Positions 49,956 through 58,839 are shown, numbered from the stretch's first letter. The stretch: DNA of 64,000 nucleotides from VAYN01 sp963702075 (GCA_963702075.1 OY969703.1:1426001-1490000), one strand, 5' to 3'. Numbers and translations are program-made. The notes: generated by a model not told the origin, from the sequence alone.

Positions 49956-51478
49956 TGGCACTGACGGAGACGCCGATGCAGGCCGAAAAGGCCCGGACGA
50001 TCTTCGAGAAGTCGAAGTCGGGCCGTCGCGCCGCGGCGCTACCGGCGACCGAAGTGCCCGAGAAGCCGCTGGGCGAGCTGATCCCCCCGAGCCTGCTGCG
50101 GGCGGAGCCGCCGCGGTTGCCCGAGATCGCCGAGCCGGAGATCGTCCGCCACTACAACCGCCTCTCGCGCCGCAACTTCGACCTCGACAGCGGCTTCTAC
50201 CCGCTCGGCTCCTGCACGATGAAGCACAACCCGCGGCTCAACGAGCGGGTGGCGGCGCTGCCCGGACACGCCCGCCTGCACCCGGCGCAGGACCCGCGCC
50301 GCGCCCAGGGGGCGCTGGAGCTGATGTGGCTCTTGCAGGAGTCATTGAGCGAGATCTGCGGCCTGCCGCACGTCAGCCTGCAGCCGAGCGCCGGCTCCCA
50401 CGGCGAGCTCGCCGGCCTGCTGCTGACCCGCGCCTACCACGCCGACCGCGGCGAAGAGCGGACCCGCGTGCTTGCGCCCGATACCTCCCACGGCACCAAC
50501 CCGGCTTCGGTGACGATGGCCGGGTTCACCGTCGTCAAAGTGGCGACCAACGCGAGCGGCGGCGTCGAGATGGACGACCTGCAAGCGAAGATCGCCGAAG
50601 ACCCCGACGACGTCGCCTGCCTGATGTTGACCAACCCGAACACGCTCGGCGTCTTCGACGAAAACATCGCCGAGATCGCCTCGCTGATCCACGAGGCCGG
50701 TGGCACCCTCTACTACGACGGCGCCAACCTCAACGCGGTGATGGGCCACTCGCGCCCCGGCGACATGGGCTTCGACATCGTCCACGTCAACCTCCACAAG
50801 TCCTTCAGCCAGCCGCACGGCGGCGGCGGTCCCGGCGCCGGCCCGATCGCCGTCTCCGACCGGATCGAGCCCTACCTGCCGCGCCCGCAGGTCGTGCGGC
50901 GCGAGGGTTCCAACGGTCACGGCCCCGGCTTCGACCTCGACTTCGAGCGGCCGAAGTCGATCGGCCGCCTGCGTGGCTTCCAGGGCAACTTCGGCGTCTT
51001 CGTCCGCTCCTACGCCTACATCCTCAGCCTCGGCGGCGACGGCCTCGCCGAGGCCAGCGAGACCGCCGTCCTCAACGCCAACTACCTGAAGGCGCGCCTG
51101 GCCGAGGGCCGCGCCGGCGAGCGCCTGCCGATCGCCTTCGACCGCCACTGCATGCACGAGTTCGTCCTCTCCGGCAAGCCGATGAAGCGCGACCTCGGCC
51201 TGGCGACCCTGGACCTGGCCAAGCGCCTGCTCGACTTCGGCTTCCACCCGCCGACCGTCTACTTCCCGCTCCTAGTCGACGAGGCCCTGATGGTCGAGCC
51301 GACCGAGACCGAGACCAAAGAGTCCCTCGACGCCTTCGCCGAAGCAGTAGAGAAGATCCTCACCGAGGCCGAGACCAACCCCGACCTAGCCAAGAACGCC
51401 CCCTACACGACCCCCGTCCGCCGCCTCGACGAGGTCAAAGCCACCCGCCAGCCGGTCGTGCGGCAGTTACTCGATTAG
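49955..51478 (+). CDS. gcvPB: Glycine dehydrogenase (decarboxylating) subunit 2
   Basis: The 507-residue protein is the PLP-binding half of the P protein. It has FDLDSGFYPLGSCTMKHNP, SLQPSAGSHGELAGLL, DTSHGTNPASVTMAGF, YDGANLNAVMG, and the PLP-lysine motif NLHKSFSQPHGGGGPG. The C-terminal half ends with HEFVLSG and YFPLLVDEALMVEPTETE. It completes gcvTHP; the L protein is not in the window. The stop overlaps the convergent 51475-52008 gene by four bases. Confidence 0.93.
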
Positions 51479-52008
51479 CCCTGGGCCTGATCGAAGCTGG
51501 GAACCTCGACGATCCCCTGCGTGACGTCGGCGTGCATCAGCTCGATCAGCTCGTTTCCTCGTTCGGTAAACGGCTCCGCCAGGTCGGCGGTGGCGAGCCT
51601 CCAGCACTCTTCGAAGGGCTCGTCGGAGTTGGCTTCTTCCTGCCCGTAAAGCCTGGGCCAGATTTCTTCGAAGACTTCATTCAGCGCGTCGGCTCCTGAC
51701 CGCACCTGCGGGGGCCCGAAGAGAAGGATCCCCGCCATTTGATGGTTGAAGTTCTCGGTCCGCTCGACCTGGACCTCTTCGGATACTCCCCAGCCGAGGA
51801 TCTGGAAAACCTCTCGATAGGCATCGATCATCTCGTAGTAGGTCGCCTGTCGGTTGCGTCTCTCGTTCTCTCGCTGCTCGATCAGGAGACGTTCGCTCTC
51901 GGCGCTCGCGCTGCGCCGGCCCACGAGGTAGGTCGAGGTGGCGCCGACGGCCGCGCCGAGCAGGCTAGACGCGGCGGAGATCAGAGCTACGGCTACGACA
52001 TCGCTCAT
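51475..52008 (-). CDS. Membrane-anchored protein of unknown function, 177 residues
   Basis: An N-terminal membrane segment (VVAVALISAASSLLGAAVGA) is followed by a long charged helix (RRSASAESERLLIEQRENERRNR), then a helical C-terminal domain rich in Glu. The membrane-plus-coil layout is common in proteins of unknown function that scaffold at the inner membrane. I recognise no family. The ATG at 52008 lies 6 nt after a TAGGTT box on the minus strand, indicating a leaderless transcript separate from the hemerythrin gene upstream. Confidence 0.62.
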   Translation of the reverse strand: MSDVVAVALISAASSLLGAAVGATSTYLVGRRSASAESERLLIEQRENERRNRQATYYEMIDAYREVFQILGWGVSEEVQVERTENFNHQMAGILLFGPPQVRSGADALNEVFEEIWPRLYGQEEANSDEPFEECWRLATADLAEPFTERGNELIELMHADVTQGIVEVPSFDQAQG

Positions 52009-52014
52009 CCGGAC

Positions 52015-52020
52015 AACCTA
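52015..52020 (-). promoter_or_regulatory. -10 box TAGGTT for the 177-residue protein (leaderless type)
   Basis: On the minus strand TAGGTT ends 6 nt before the ATG at 52008. Confidence 0.5.
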
Positions 52021-52043
52021 GTGGGGCTGCGCGACGTCAGCGC

Positions 52044-52679
52044 TCAGATCTGTCCTGGGTAGAAGCCGAGTCTGGCGAGGGGCTCGACCAGCTCGAGCTC
52101 CTCGTAGGAGAGGTGGGAGAGCAGGGTGTCGGTGAGGACGTCGATCGCCTCCTGCAGAGGGCCGAAGTCCTCGGGGTGGTTGATGTGGCGGACCAGGCCC
52201 TTGTCGACGCCCTCGATCGCGTCGTGGATCACCAGGTGCTCCTGCGCCAAGCGGTCGATCACCGGCTCGAGGCCGCGATCGCTGCGGCGTAGGTGGGGGA
52301 AGATCGACTCGTCCTCGAGGCCGTGGTGCTGGGCCACCACCCGGCAGTAGCGGCTGCAGAAGGCACCCAGCGTCCAATCGTTCTGGCGCAGCGCCATCTC
52401 GTGCAGGGCCGAGCGCGCCGCGCCGGCGTCGAGGCGGCCGTCGCGCACCTGAGCGACCAGCTCCCGCAGCTCGCTCAGCTCGCGCCGCAACATGTCGTGG
52501 ACGTCGATCAGGTGCTGGCCGGCTGCCCGGCCCTGGTCGCTGTAGGTGACCTCAGCGCCGGAAGGCTCGCGGTGGGGCCGGGTCGACTCATCCCATCGAG
52601 GCGCGGTGAAGCGGGTGCCCGCGTCGGGGGTCGGGGCGACCCCGAGCCGCTCGTACTCCGATTTCGACCCGTCCTCCAC
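52044..52679 (-). CDS. Hemerythrin-like domain protein
   Basis: The 211-residue protein has a hemerythrin HHE-type four-helix domain at about residues 55-205. Candidate di-iron ligands are in IDVHDMLRRELSEL, CRVVAQHHGLEDESIFPHL, LAQEHLVIHDAIE and a C-terminal LLSHLSYEELELVEPL. Such proteins bind oxygen, sense nitric oxide or store iron. The first 50 residues are extra and disordered-looking. It follows the LigD polymerase gene by 3 nt in one operon with Ku, which hints at a link between end joining and oxidative or NO stress. The start is GTG at 52679. Confidence 0.82.
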   Translation of the reverse strand: MEDGSKSEYERLGVAPTPDAGTRFTAPRWDESTRPHREPSGAEVTYSDQGRAAGQHLIDVHDMLRRELSELRELVAQVRDGRLDAGAARSALHEMALRQNDWTLGAFCSRYCRVVAQHHGLEDESIFPHLRRSDRGLEPVIDRLAQEHLVIHDAIEGVDKGLVRHINHPEDFGPLQEAIDVLTDTLLSHLSYEELELVEPLARLGFYPGQI

Positions 52680-52682
52680 CAG

Positions 52683-53600
52683 CTATAGCTCCGGCAGCTC
52701 CTGCTCCAGCTCCAGCACCGGGGCGAAGAGGTCGCCGTGCTTGTCGATTCGCTTCAGCACGTCGTCGGTCTCGAAGACGAGGTGGTCGCCCTTGCCTGAC
52801 TTGGCGGCTTTCTCGACCTCGTCCCAGGTCACCGGGGTCGAGCAGGTGGGGCGTTCGCGGGCGCGGAGGCTGTAGACGGAGATCGTGGTTTTGCGTTCGT
52901 TGTTCTGGTACCAGTCGATGAAGACCTTGCCGCTGCGGTCGGTCTTTTTGCCCATTTTCGCGAGGATGTTCTCCGGGTCCTGGTTGGCGACGACCTGGGC
53001 GAGGGCCTGTGCGAAGGGGCGCGTCTGCTCGTAAGTGGTTTTGGTGTTGAGGGGGACGTAGAGCTGCATGCCCTTCGAGCCGGAGGTCTTGGCGAAGCAC
53101 TGGAGGCTCACCTGCTCCAGCAGGTCGCGCAGGCGCAGCGCCACCCGCGAGCAGTCGACGATGTCGGCGGGCGGCCCGGGGTCGAGATCGAAGGCGACGA
53201 CCGTCGGCCGTTTCGGCGCCCGGCTCTTCGAGAGCGAGGGGTGCAGCTCGAGCGCCGCCAGCTGAGCCATCCAGATCAGCGTCGGCAGGCTGTCGCAGAC
53301 GCAGAACTCGATCACCCCGGCGCGCGGCCCCGCCTGCACTTTCGCCGTCTTCACCCATTTCGGCCGGTGTTTCGGGCAGCGCTTCTCGAAGAACGCCGCA
53401 TCGAGGTCCTCGACCCCTTCCGGGAAGCGCCGCAGCGTCACCGCCCGCCCGCTCAGGTGGGGGACGATCGCCGGCGCCACCTTGGCGTAGTAGTCGACCA
53501 TCTCGCCCTTGGTGAACCCGGTCTTCGGGAACAGCACCTTGTCGAGGTTGGAGAGCCGCAGCTCTTTGCCCTCGACCTCTACCTGCCGGGTCTCAGCCAC
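52683..53600 (-). CDS. LigD-type polymerase domain protein (NHEJ primase-polymerase)
   Basis: The 305-residue protein is a stand-alone polymerase/primase domain of the LigD family (archaeo-eukaryotic primase fold). It has LSNLDKVLFPKTGFTKGEMVDYY, GRAVTLRRFPEGV, the metal-binding VVAFDLDPG (DxD) and KTSGSKGMQLYVPL, then DWYQNNERKTTI and the C-terminal STPVTWDEVE. It fills gaps during non-homologous end joining with Ku. The ligase and nuclease domains of full LigD are missing, so an ATP-dependent ligase must be elsewhere. The GTG lies 6 nt after a TAGGCT box near the Ku stop. Confidence 0.9.
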   Translation of the reverse strand: MAETRQVEVEGKELRLSNLDKVLFPKTGFTKGEMVDYYAKVAPAIVPHLSGRAVTLRRFPEGVEDLDAAFFEKRCPKHRPKWVKTAKVQAGPRAGVIEFCVCDSLPTLIWMAQLAALELHPSLSKSRAPKRPTVVAFDLDPGPPADIVDCSRVALRLRDLLEQVSLQCFAKTSGSKGMQLYVPLNTKTTYEQTRPFAQALAQVVANQDPENILAKMGKKTDRSGKVFIDWYQNNERKTTISVYSLRARERPTCSTPVTWDEVEKAAKSGKGDHLVFETDDVLKRIDKHGDLFAPVLELEQELPEL

Positions 53601-53606
53601 GGCTGA

Positions 53607-53612
53607 AGCCTA
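53607..53612 (-). promoter_or_regulatory. -10 box TAGGCT for the LigD polymerase gene (leaderless type)
   Basis: On the minus strand TAGGCT ends 6 nt before the GTG at 53600 and overlaps the Ku stop codon. It may allow LigD expression apart from Ku. Confidence 0.45.
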
Positions 53613-54515
53613 TTTCGAGGCTTTGGCTTTGGAGCGGGAGGAGCTTTTCGATTTCGTCGATTTGCTCTTTTTCGCTTTCGAAGCCTTGGCGGCTTTCGCT
53701 TTCGGCGCTTTCTTGGCGCCGCCGCTGCCTTTCTCTTTGACCGCGGCGATGCTCTCCTCCAGCGCCGCCATCAGGTCCGGTGCTTTGGTCGCTTTCGGCG
53801 CCTCGGCCTCCGCCGCGACGATCTCCTTGCCTTCGGCCTTCTGCTCGATCAGCGCCAGCAGCTGTTCGCGGTACTCGTCCTTGTAGGCGCCAGGCTCGAA
53901 TTCGGTGCTGAGAGAGTCGATCAGCTGCTCGGCCATCTGCTGCTCGCGCTTGGCGACTTTCGGCTTCTTGTCCGGCAGTGCGTCGTCGAGCTCGGACGGC
54001 GGCACGACCTCGTCGTGGAAGCGCATCGTCGTCAGCGTCAGCACGCCGTCGGAGGCGCGGATTGCCGCCAGGTGCTCTTTGTTGCGGAAGACGAAGCGGG
54101 AGATCGCGGCCTTGCCCGAGCTTTCCATCGCCGCCGCCAGCAGCGAGTAGGCCTTCTCGGCGCCGTCGGCCGGCCCGAGGTAGTAGGGGCTGTCGAAGTA
54201 CATGGGATCGATTTCCTCGATGTCGACGAAATCCTGAACGTCGATCGCCCGCGTCTTCTCCGGCGCCAGCGCCGACATCTCGTCTTTGCTCAGCGGCACG
54301 TACTGGCCGGGGGTGAGCTCGTAGGCCTTGACGATGTTCTCGTAGGGGACCTCCTCGTCGGTCCCTTCGGCGACCCGGCGGTGTTTGATCCGGGCACTGT
54401 CGCTGTCGCGGATCTCGCGCAGGGCGATGTTGCGCCGCGCCACCGCGCTGAATAGGCGCACGGGCACATTCAGTAGCCCGAAGCTGATCGTCCCGCTCCA
54501 AATTGCTCTAGCCAT
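53610..54515 (-). CDS. ku: Non-homologous end joining protein Ku
   Basis: The 301-residue protein forms the DNA-end-binding Ku homodimer that recruits LigD. It opens with RAIWSGTISFGLLNVPVRLFSA, the invariant Ku start, continues through RIKHRRVAEGTDEEVPYENIVKAYEL-type sequence split around its loop, and ends with a 60-residue lysine-rich tail (SKAKKSKSTKSKSSSRSKAK). The basic tail is typical of actinobacterial Ku and helps DNA binding and sliding. It heads a minus-strand unit with the LigD polymerase and hemerythrin genes. Confidence 0.94.
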   Translation of the reverse strand: MARAIWSGTISFGLLNVPVRLFSAVARRNIALREIRDSDSARIKHRRVAEGTDEEVPYENIVKAYELTPGQYVPLSKDEMSALAPEKTRAIDVQDFVDIEEIDPMYFDSPYYLGPADGAEKAYSLLAAAMESSGKAAISRFVFRNKEHLAAIRASDGVLTLTTMRFHDEVVPPSELDDALPDKKPKVAKREQQMAEQLIDSLSTEFEPGAYKDEYREQLLALIEQKAEGKEIVAAEAEAPKATKAPDLMAALEESIAAVKEKGSGGAKKAPKAKAAKASKAKKSKSTKSKSSSRSKAKASK

Positions 54516-54620
54516 CTTTGTGTCCGTTCCTCACCTGGATTTCTTACCCGGATTCTTTCAACCAAACGCGTCCGTCGGCCATAGAGGTCGGCTTACGGGA
54601 CTCATCTTGCGCTGAGGGTG

Positions 54621-55295
54621 ATGAGGGATGATCCGGCGGTGCTCTTCGAGCTTCGGGACGTGGGGCTGGACCGCGGCGGCAAGGCCGTCCTCGACTCGCT
54701 CAGCGCCGGGGTCCCGGAGGGCGCGACGGCGATCGTCGGCCCTTCCGGCGCCGGCAAGTCGACGCTATTGCGGCTGCTGAACCGGCTCGCCGACCCCGAC
54801 CGCGGCGAGATCGACTACCGCGACCGGCCGCTGAGCGCCTACGAGCCGCTGGCGCTGCGGCGCGAGGTCGCGCTGGTCCCGCAGCTGCCGGCGCTGCTGG
54901 AGGGGACGGTCGAATCGAACCTGCGCTACGCGGCAGAGCTGGCGGGCGAGCCGCTGGAGTCGGAGCGCACGCTCGCCCTCGCCGGCCTCGACCCGGACTT
55001 CGCCGAGCGCGACGTCGCCAAGCTCTCGGTCGGCGAGCAGCAGCGGGCGATGCTGGCGCGAGCCCTGGCGCAGCGCCCCCGCGTCCTCCTCCTCGACGAG
55101 CCGACCTCGGCCCTCGACCACGCCGCCCGCGACACGATCGAGGCGGCGCTGGCGCAGCTGCGGCACGAGCTGGAGATCTCGACCGTGCTGGTCAGCCACG
55201 ACCCCGAGCAGGCGCGGCGGCTCGGCGACTGGGTGGTCCGCCTCGAGGCCGGGCGGATCGCCGCTTGCGGCCCGCTGGCGGAGGTGCTGGCATGA
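54621..55295 (+). CDS. fetA: ABC transporter ATPase, FetA/YbbL-like
   Basis: The 224-residue ATPase has Walker A GPSGAGKST, a Q-loop around LVPQLPALLEGTVESN, the slightly altered signature LSVGEQQR, Walker B VLLLDEPTSALD and the H-loop VSHD. Together with the UPF0014-type permease encoded next, it matches FetAB, an exporter linked to iron homeostasis and oxidative stress resistance in E. coli. The symbol is assigned by that pairing. A GTG at 54618 would add one residue. A long hairpin (55304-55350) separates it from the permease gene. Confidence 0.82.
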   Translation: MRDDPAVLFELRDVGLDRGGKAVLDSLSAGVPEGATAIVGPSGAGKSTLLRLLNRLADPDRGEIDYRDRPLSAYEPLALRREVALVPQLPALLEGTVESNLRYAAELAGEPLESERTLALAGLDPDFAERDVAKLSVGEQQRAMLARALAQRPRVLLLDEPTSALDHAARDTIEAALAQLRHELEISTVLVSHDPEQARRLGDWVVRLEAGRIAACGPLAEVLA

Positions 55296-55303
55296 CCGGA
55301 TGC

Positions 55304-55350
55304 GTCAGCTGTTCCTTTTGCCCACCCTGCGCGCATAAGGAACAGGCGAC
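55304..55350. repeat. Hairpin between the FetA-like and FetB-like genes
   Basis: Fourteen-base arms at 55304-55317 and 55337-55350 match at 12 of 14 positions around a 19-nt loop. The right arm ends on the base before the GTG of the permease at 55351, so the hairpin could hide its translation start. Confidence 0.5.
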
Positions 55351-56136
55351 GTGAGCACCTCGATCCACATCGCCGTCTGGCAGGTCGCCGCCTCCCTAGC
55401 CCTGGTCGCTCTGGCGGCAGCGATCTCCTTCTGGCAGAAGGCCGACCTCGAGCGCGACATCCTCGTCGCCACCGGCCGCTCGATCGTCCAGCTGACCCTG
55501 GTCGGCTACGCGATCAAGCTGATCTTCGAGGCCGACACGATCTGGCTGGTGCTGGTCCTGCTGGCGGTGATGGTCCTCTTCGGCGCGATCACCGCCCGCC
55601 ACCGCGCCGCCAAGGTCCCGGAATCATTCCGGCCGCTGCTGATCGCCCTCGCGCTCGCCGGCGGCACCACCCTCGGTCTCGTCGTCGCCCTCGGCATCTT
55701 CGAACCGACGCCGCGCTACCTGGTCCCGGTCGGCGGGATGGTGATCGGCAACGCGATGACGGCGAGTGCCGTCGCCCTCAACCGCCTCGGCGACGAGATG
55801 GGTGACGCCCGCGCTCGGATCGAGGCGACCCTGGCGCTCGGCGCCACCGCCCGCGAAGCCGCCGCCCCGACCATCCGCCGCTCCCTGCGCTCGGGGATGA
55901 TCACCCTCGTCGACTCGACCAAGACCACCGGCCTGATCTTCTTCCCAGGGACGATGGTCGGCATGCTCCTCGCCGGCGCCAGCCCCACCGACGCCGTCCG
56001 CCTGCAGCTGATCCTCCTCTACACCCTGCTCGGCAGCGTCTCGATCTCCGCCCTCACCGCGACCCTTCTCGCTTACCGCAACTTCTTTACGCCGGCGGCC
56101 CAGCTGCGAGAGCTGGAGTCGGAGACCTCGGACTAG
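55351..56136 (+). CDS. fetB: ABC transporter permease, FetB/UPF0014 family
   Basis: The 261-residue membrane protein has about seven spans and the UPF0014 signatures. AHRAAKVPE-type sequence follows the second span, then VGGMVIGNAMTASAVALNRL, EATLALGATAREAAAPTIRRSLRSG broken around its loop, and TTGLIFFPGTMVGMLLAG. It pairs with the ATPase just upstream to form a FetAB-like exporter. The GTG start directly follows a hairpin and lacks a Shine-Dalgarno sequence. The stop overlaps the convergent beta-propeller gene by four bases. Confidence 0.88.
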   Translation: MSTSIHIAVWQVAASLALVALAAAISFWQKADLERDILVATGRSIVQLTLVGYAIKLIFEADTIWLVLVLLAVMVLFGAITARHRAAKVPESFRPLLIALALAGGTTLGLVVALGIFEPTPRYLVPVGGMVIGNAMTASAVALNRLGDEMGDARARIEATLALGATAREAAAPTIRRSLRSGMITLVDSTKTTGLIFFPGTMVGMLLAGASPTDAVRLQLILLYTLLGSVSISALTATLLAYRNFFTPAAQLRELESETSD

Positions 56137-57425
56137 CGCCGGCAGCACCAGCCTTCGACGCGGGGGAAAGACGATGGTTCGCCATCTGACGAAAAGGCCT
56201 TCGGGATGTCGGCGATGGCTCGCCCCCTGCCGCGGCCGAGCGGCAGGAAGAGCCACTGGTTCGCGCCCGGCCAGGCGACGAGGAGGCGCTTGCCGTCCGG
56301 CGACCATTCGACCTGGCCGAGGCTGCCGGGAACCCTGAGCAGGCTTCGAGGCCTGTCGCCGGGCGGGAAGACGAGGACCTCGCTGTAGGTGCCGTGCTTC
56401 TTCCAGTGAGTTATTGCAGCGGCAACGAGCGAGCGCCCGGGGGCGAGCGCGGCGTCAACCACGGTTGCGCCCGCCGGCAGCGGCAGGCCATGGGCCTTCC
56501 CGAGCGCGGGTCGCGACGGATTTCCGGCCGGCCAGATCGGCCGCAGGCGGAGGGCCTGCGGTGAGGCTTCGAGGATCTTTCTCCCACCGTCGGCCCAGTC
56601 CATCCAAGCGATGCGGTGCATGGCGGGGGCGGCGGCGAGCACGGAGCCGGTTTCGCTGTCGATGATCCGCAGCCGTCCCGCGCCGGTGACGTAGGCCAGC
56701 GCTTCGGTCCCGTCCGGTGACCAGGCGGGGGCGACGTAGGCGGGGGAGATCCGGGCGCCGGGCGGGGTGTGGGCGGCGGTCGAGCCGGCTACCAGATGGT
56801 CCTCGGTCCCGTCGCCGGCGATCACGCGGAGGTCGAAACCGGCCCGGTAGGCGATCCGTTCCCCTGATGGTGACCAGCGGGGAACCGCTACTCGTGCCGG
56901 GGCGGTGATCGACCAGCGCGTGGTGCCGTCGGGCTCGATCGCGCTCAACGTCCGCTTCTTGACCGCGGCGACGAAGAGGCCGTGGGGTGACCAGCTCGCC
57001 TCTTCGTAATCGCCCAATAGGCGCCGCGAGCCGTCCGGTTGCACGACCCAGGGACCGAAGGAGCTCTGGACCAGGAGGCGGCCGCCGCCGGGGATCCGGG
57101 CCAGGGTCGGTTCCGGGCGCGGAGCGGAGGCGGTGAAGGCGTCGCCGACCCAGCCGCGTACGGCGGCCCCGGCGGGCGAGAGCAGCAGGATCGCGAGCAG
57201 TGCCGCCAGCGAGAACCCGAGCACGAGGCGGGGGAGAGGTCGCCGGCTTCGCCCCTCCGAGGTTGCGGGGGTCATGGCCCCCCAAAGTTCGGAGCGGCCG
57301 CGCCCATCGCTGCTCGTCCGGTCCACGAAGGCGGCGGCGACGATCCGGCGGCCACGCTCCTCGGCCTCGGGCGACTCGGGGATCGGGGCCTCCCAGAGCG
57401 CCCGCTCGAGCTTGCCGTCGCTCAT
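56133..57425 (-). CDS. Membrane-anchored beta-propeller protein, candidate anti-sigma factor
   Basis: The 430-residue protein has a cytoplasmic N-terminus of about 70 residues, one membrane span (LVLGFSLAALLAILLLSPAGAAV) and an extracytoplasmic WD40/PD40-like beta-propeller. The blades repeat the pattern SWSPHGLFVAAV, RWSPSGERIAYRAG, AWSPDGTEALAYV and EWSPDGKRLLVAW. The gene overlaps the sigma factor gene upstream (ATGA), the usual arrangement for a sigma and its regulator. The short N-terminus lacks a clear zinc anti-sigma motif, so the mechanism is open. Overlap with the FetB end is four bases. Confidence 0.75.
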   Translation of the reverse strand: MSDGKLERALWEAPIPESPEAEERGRRIVAAAFVDRTSSDGRGRSELWGAMTPATSEGRSRRPLPRLVLGFSLAALLAILLLSPAGAAVRGWVGDAFTASAPRPEPTLARIPGGGRLLVQSSFGPWVVQPDGSRRLLGDYEEASWSPHGLFVAAVKKRTLSAIEPDGTTRWSITAPARVAVPRWSPSGERIAYRAGFDLRVIAGDGTEDHLVAGSTAAHTPPGARISPAYVAPAWSPDGTEALAYVTGAGRLRIIDSETGSVLAAAPAMHRIAWMDWADGGRKILEASPQALRLRPIWPAGNPSRPALGKAHGLPLPAGATVVDAALAPGRSLVAAAITHWKKHGTYSEVLVFPPGDRPRSLLRVPGSLGQVEWSPDGKRLLVAWPGANQWLFLPLGRGRGRAIADIPKAFSSDGEPSSFPRVEGWCCRR

Positions 57426-57970
57426 CGCCTTCCCTCCGCCAGTGGCTCGACCTCGGCGGCGGCGCGCAATCGGTCGAGGCCGCGCCGCAGCCTCGAATTG
57501 ACGGTTCCCCGCGGCAGGTCCAGCATCGCCGCGATCTCACCCGGCGTGTACTCGAGCAGGTGACGGAGGACGACGACCGCCCGCTGCTCGGCCGGCAGCT
57601 CCCTCAGCGCCGCGATCATCTCGCCCCCGATCTCCTCGGGCGGCGGCAGCGGCTCGAAGACCGACTCGGCTCCGTCGACCCGCCGCCGCAGCGCCTCGCG
57701 CCGCGCCCAGTCGAGTGCCCGGTTGACGACGATCCGGTGCAGCCAGGGATGGAACGGCCGGCGCCGGTCGAAGCGGTCGAGCGCCTCGACCGCGGCGAGG
57801 AAGCCGTCCTGGGCGATGTCCTCGGCCGCGGCGGCGTCGTGGACGACGAGGTAGGCGGCGCGGTAGGCCCCGCGCCAGTGGAGCGCGTAGAGCCGCGCCA
57901 TCGCGGCGCCGGACCCGTCTTGGGCCTCGCCGACGAGCCGCCGCTCGTCCGCACCGCTCTCAGCTCGCAC
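57422..57970 (-). CDS. RNA polymerase sigma factor, ECF subfamily
   Basis: The 182-residue sigma-70-type protein has region 2 (LYALHWRGAYRAAYLVVHDAAAAEDIAQDGFLAAVEAL, with the usual DA-x-x-x-E-D-I-x-Q-D pattern) and region 4 (LRELPAEQRAVVVLRHLLEYTPGEIAAMLDLPRGTVNSRLRRGLDRL) joined by a short linker, both shown here only in part. ECF sigmas switch on stress or envelope genes when their anti-sigma lets go. The start is GTG at 57970 with AGGGGG about 7 nt upstream. The gene directly downstream is the likely regulator. The gene upstream is an M14 peptidase, 21 nt away, possibly in the same operon. Confidence 0.9.
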   Translation of the reverse strand: MRAESGADERRLVGEAQDGSGAAMARLYALHWRGAYRAAYLVVHDAAAAEDIAQDGFLAAVEALDRFDRRRPFHPWLHRIVVNRALDWARREALRRRVDGAESVFEPLPPPEEIGGEMIAALRELPAEQRAVVVLRHLLEYTPGEIAAMLDLPRGTVNSRLRRGLDRLRAAAEVEPLAEGRR

Positions 57971-57991
57971 CTTCGACCCCCTTCCGACATC

Positions 57992-58753
57992 TCAATCTTC
58001 TCTCACCCAGCGCCCCATCCGCTGCAGCGCTCTGCCGAGCCGCTCGCGCATCCGGGTTGCGACCGGCCCCCGCGGCAACTCCAGGACGAAGGCGGCACCC
58101 GGAAAGGTGTGGTTCTGCCAGTTCGGCGCCGTCCCCGCCGGCCACTGCATGAGGCGGAACGGCATCCGCGCCAGGGCCGCGAAGTGGCGGGCGCTGGGTG
58201 CGCTCGGTCCCCAGGCGCGGACGAAGGGGCGCCTGCCGCCGTACTGGTGGAACCAGATCGTCGCCGCCGGGTGGATGGCCCGGATCACCCGCGCCGCGAG
58301 CCGCGTTTCCGGCTCCGAGAACGGGCGCGGTCCCGAGTACTCGGAGCTGAAGGGGCGCCCGAGCGGGCGCCACCCGGAGGGGAAGTTGCGGTTGAGGTCG
58401 ACCCCGCGGGCGTTGAGGCGGGAACCGGCGGCGGTTCCGTCGGGGTCGAGGTTGGGAAGGAAGTAGATGTCGGAGCTCGGATCCGGGCAACCGGCGGTGA
58501 GGCCGGAGACGGGCTCGACGCCGCCGGCCGCGCACTCGTCGCCGTGGATGCAGCCGAAGACGAGCAGCTCGCCCGGCCATCGCGGAGCGCCCAATTGGCG
58601 CAATTCGATCCGCCGTCCCTCCGGCGAGTGGCCGATCGTCTCGGTGCGGATGCCGGGACCGCGGAAGGCATGGACGAAGGCAAGGGTCTCGCTGCCGCCA
58701 GACGACGCCGGCGGCGCCAGCAGGGCGAGAGCTGCCAGCAGTGCCGCCGTCAA
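57992..58753 (-). CDS. M14-family zinc carboxypeptidase, secreted
   Basis: The protein has a Sec-type signal (TAALLAALALLAPPASSGG) and a compact M14 metallopeptidase domain. Zinc ligands are in VFGCIHGDECAAGG (His and Glu) and IWFHQYGGRRPF (His), with ARGVDLNRNFPSGW between them and the catalytic glutamate in FVLELPRG near the end. This small type resembles murein tripeptide amidase MpaA and D,L-carboxypeptidases, so a role on wall peptides is likely. I chose a TTG at 58753 that gives a clean signal peptide. The frame is open to an ATG at 58822, close to the divergent MFS start. Confidence 0.8.
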   Translation of the reverse strand: MTAALLAALALLAPPASSGGSETLAFVHAFRGPGIRTETIGHSPEGRRIELRQLGAPRWPGELLVFGCIHGDECAAGGVEPVSGLTAGCPDPSSDIYFLPNLDPDGTAAGSRLNARGVDLNRNFPSGWRPLGRPFSSEYSGPRPFSEPETRLAARVIRAIHPAATIWFHQYGGRRPFVRAWGPSAPSARHFAALARMPFRLMQWPAGTAPNWQNHTFPGAAFVLELPRGPVATRMRERLGRALQRMGRWVRED

Positions 58754-58826
58754 AGCAGTCCCCTTCTCATGCTTTCCATACGGATGAGCGCTTGCCAGAG
58801 GTCCCAAGCCGATCGCAGCCACCTCC

Positions 58827-58832
58827 TAGACT
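58827..58832 (+). promoter_or_regulatory. -10 box TAGACT for the DHA2 exporter (leaderless type)
   Basis: TAGACT ends 7 nt before the GTG at 58840. It lies in the short divergent region shared with the M14 peptidase gene. Confidence 0.5.
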
Positions 58833-58839
58833 CGCCCCC

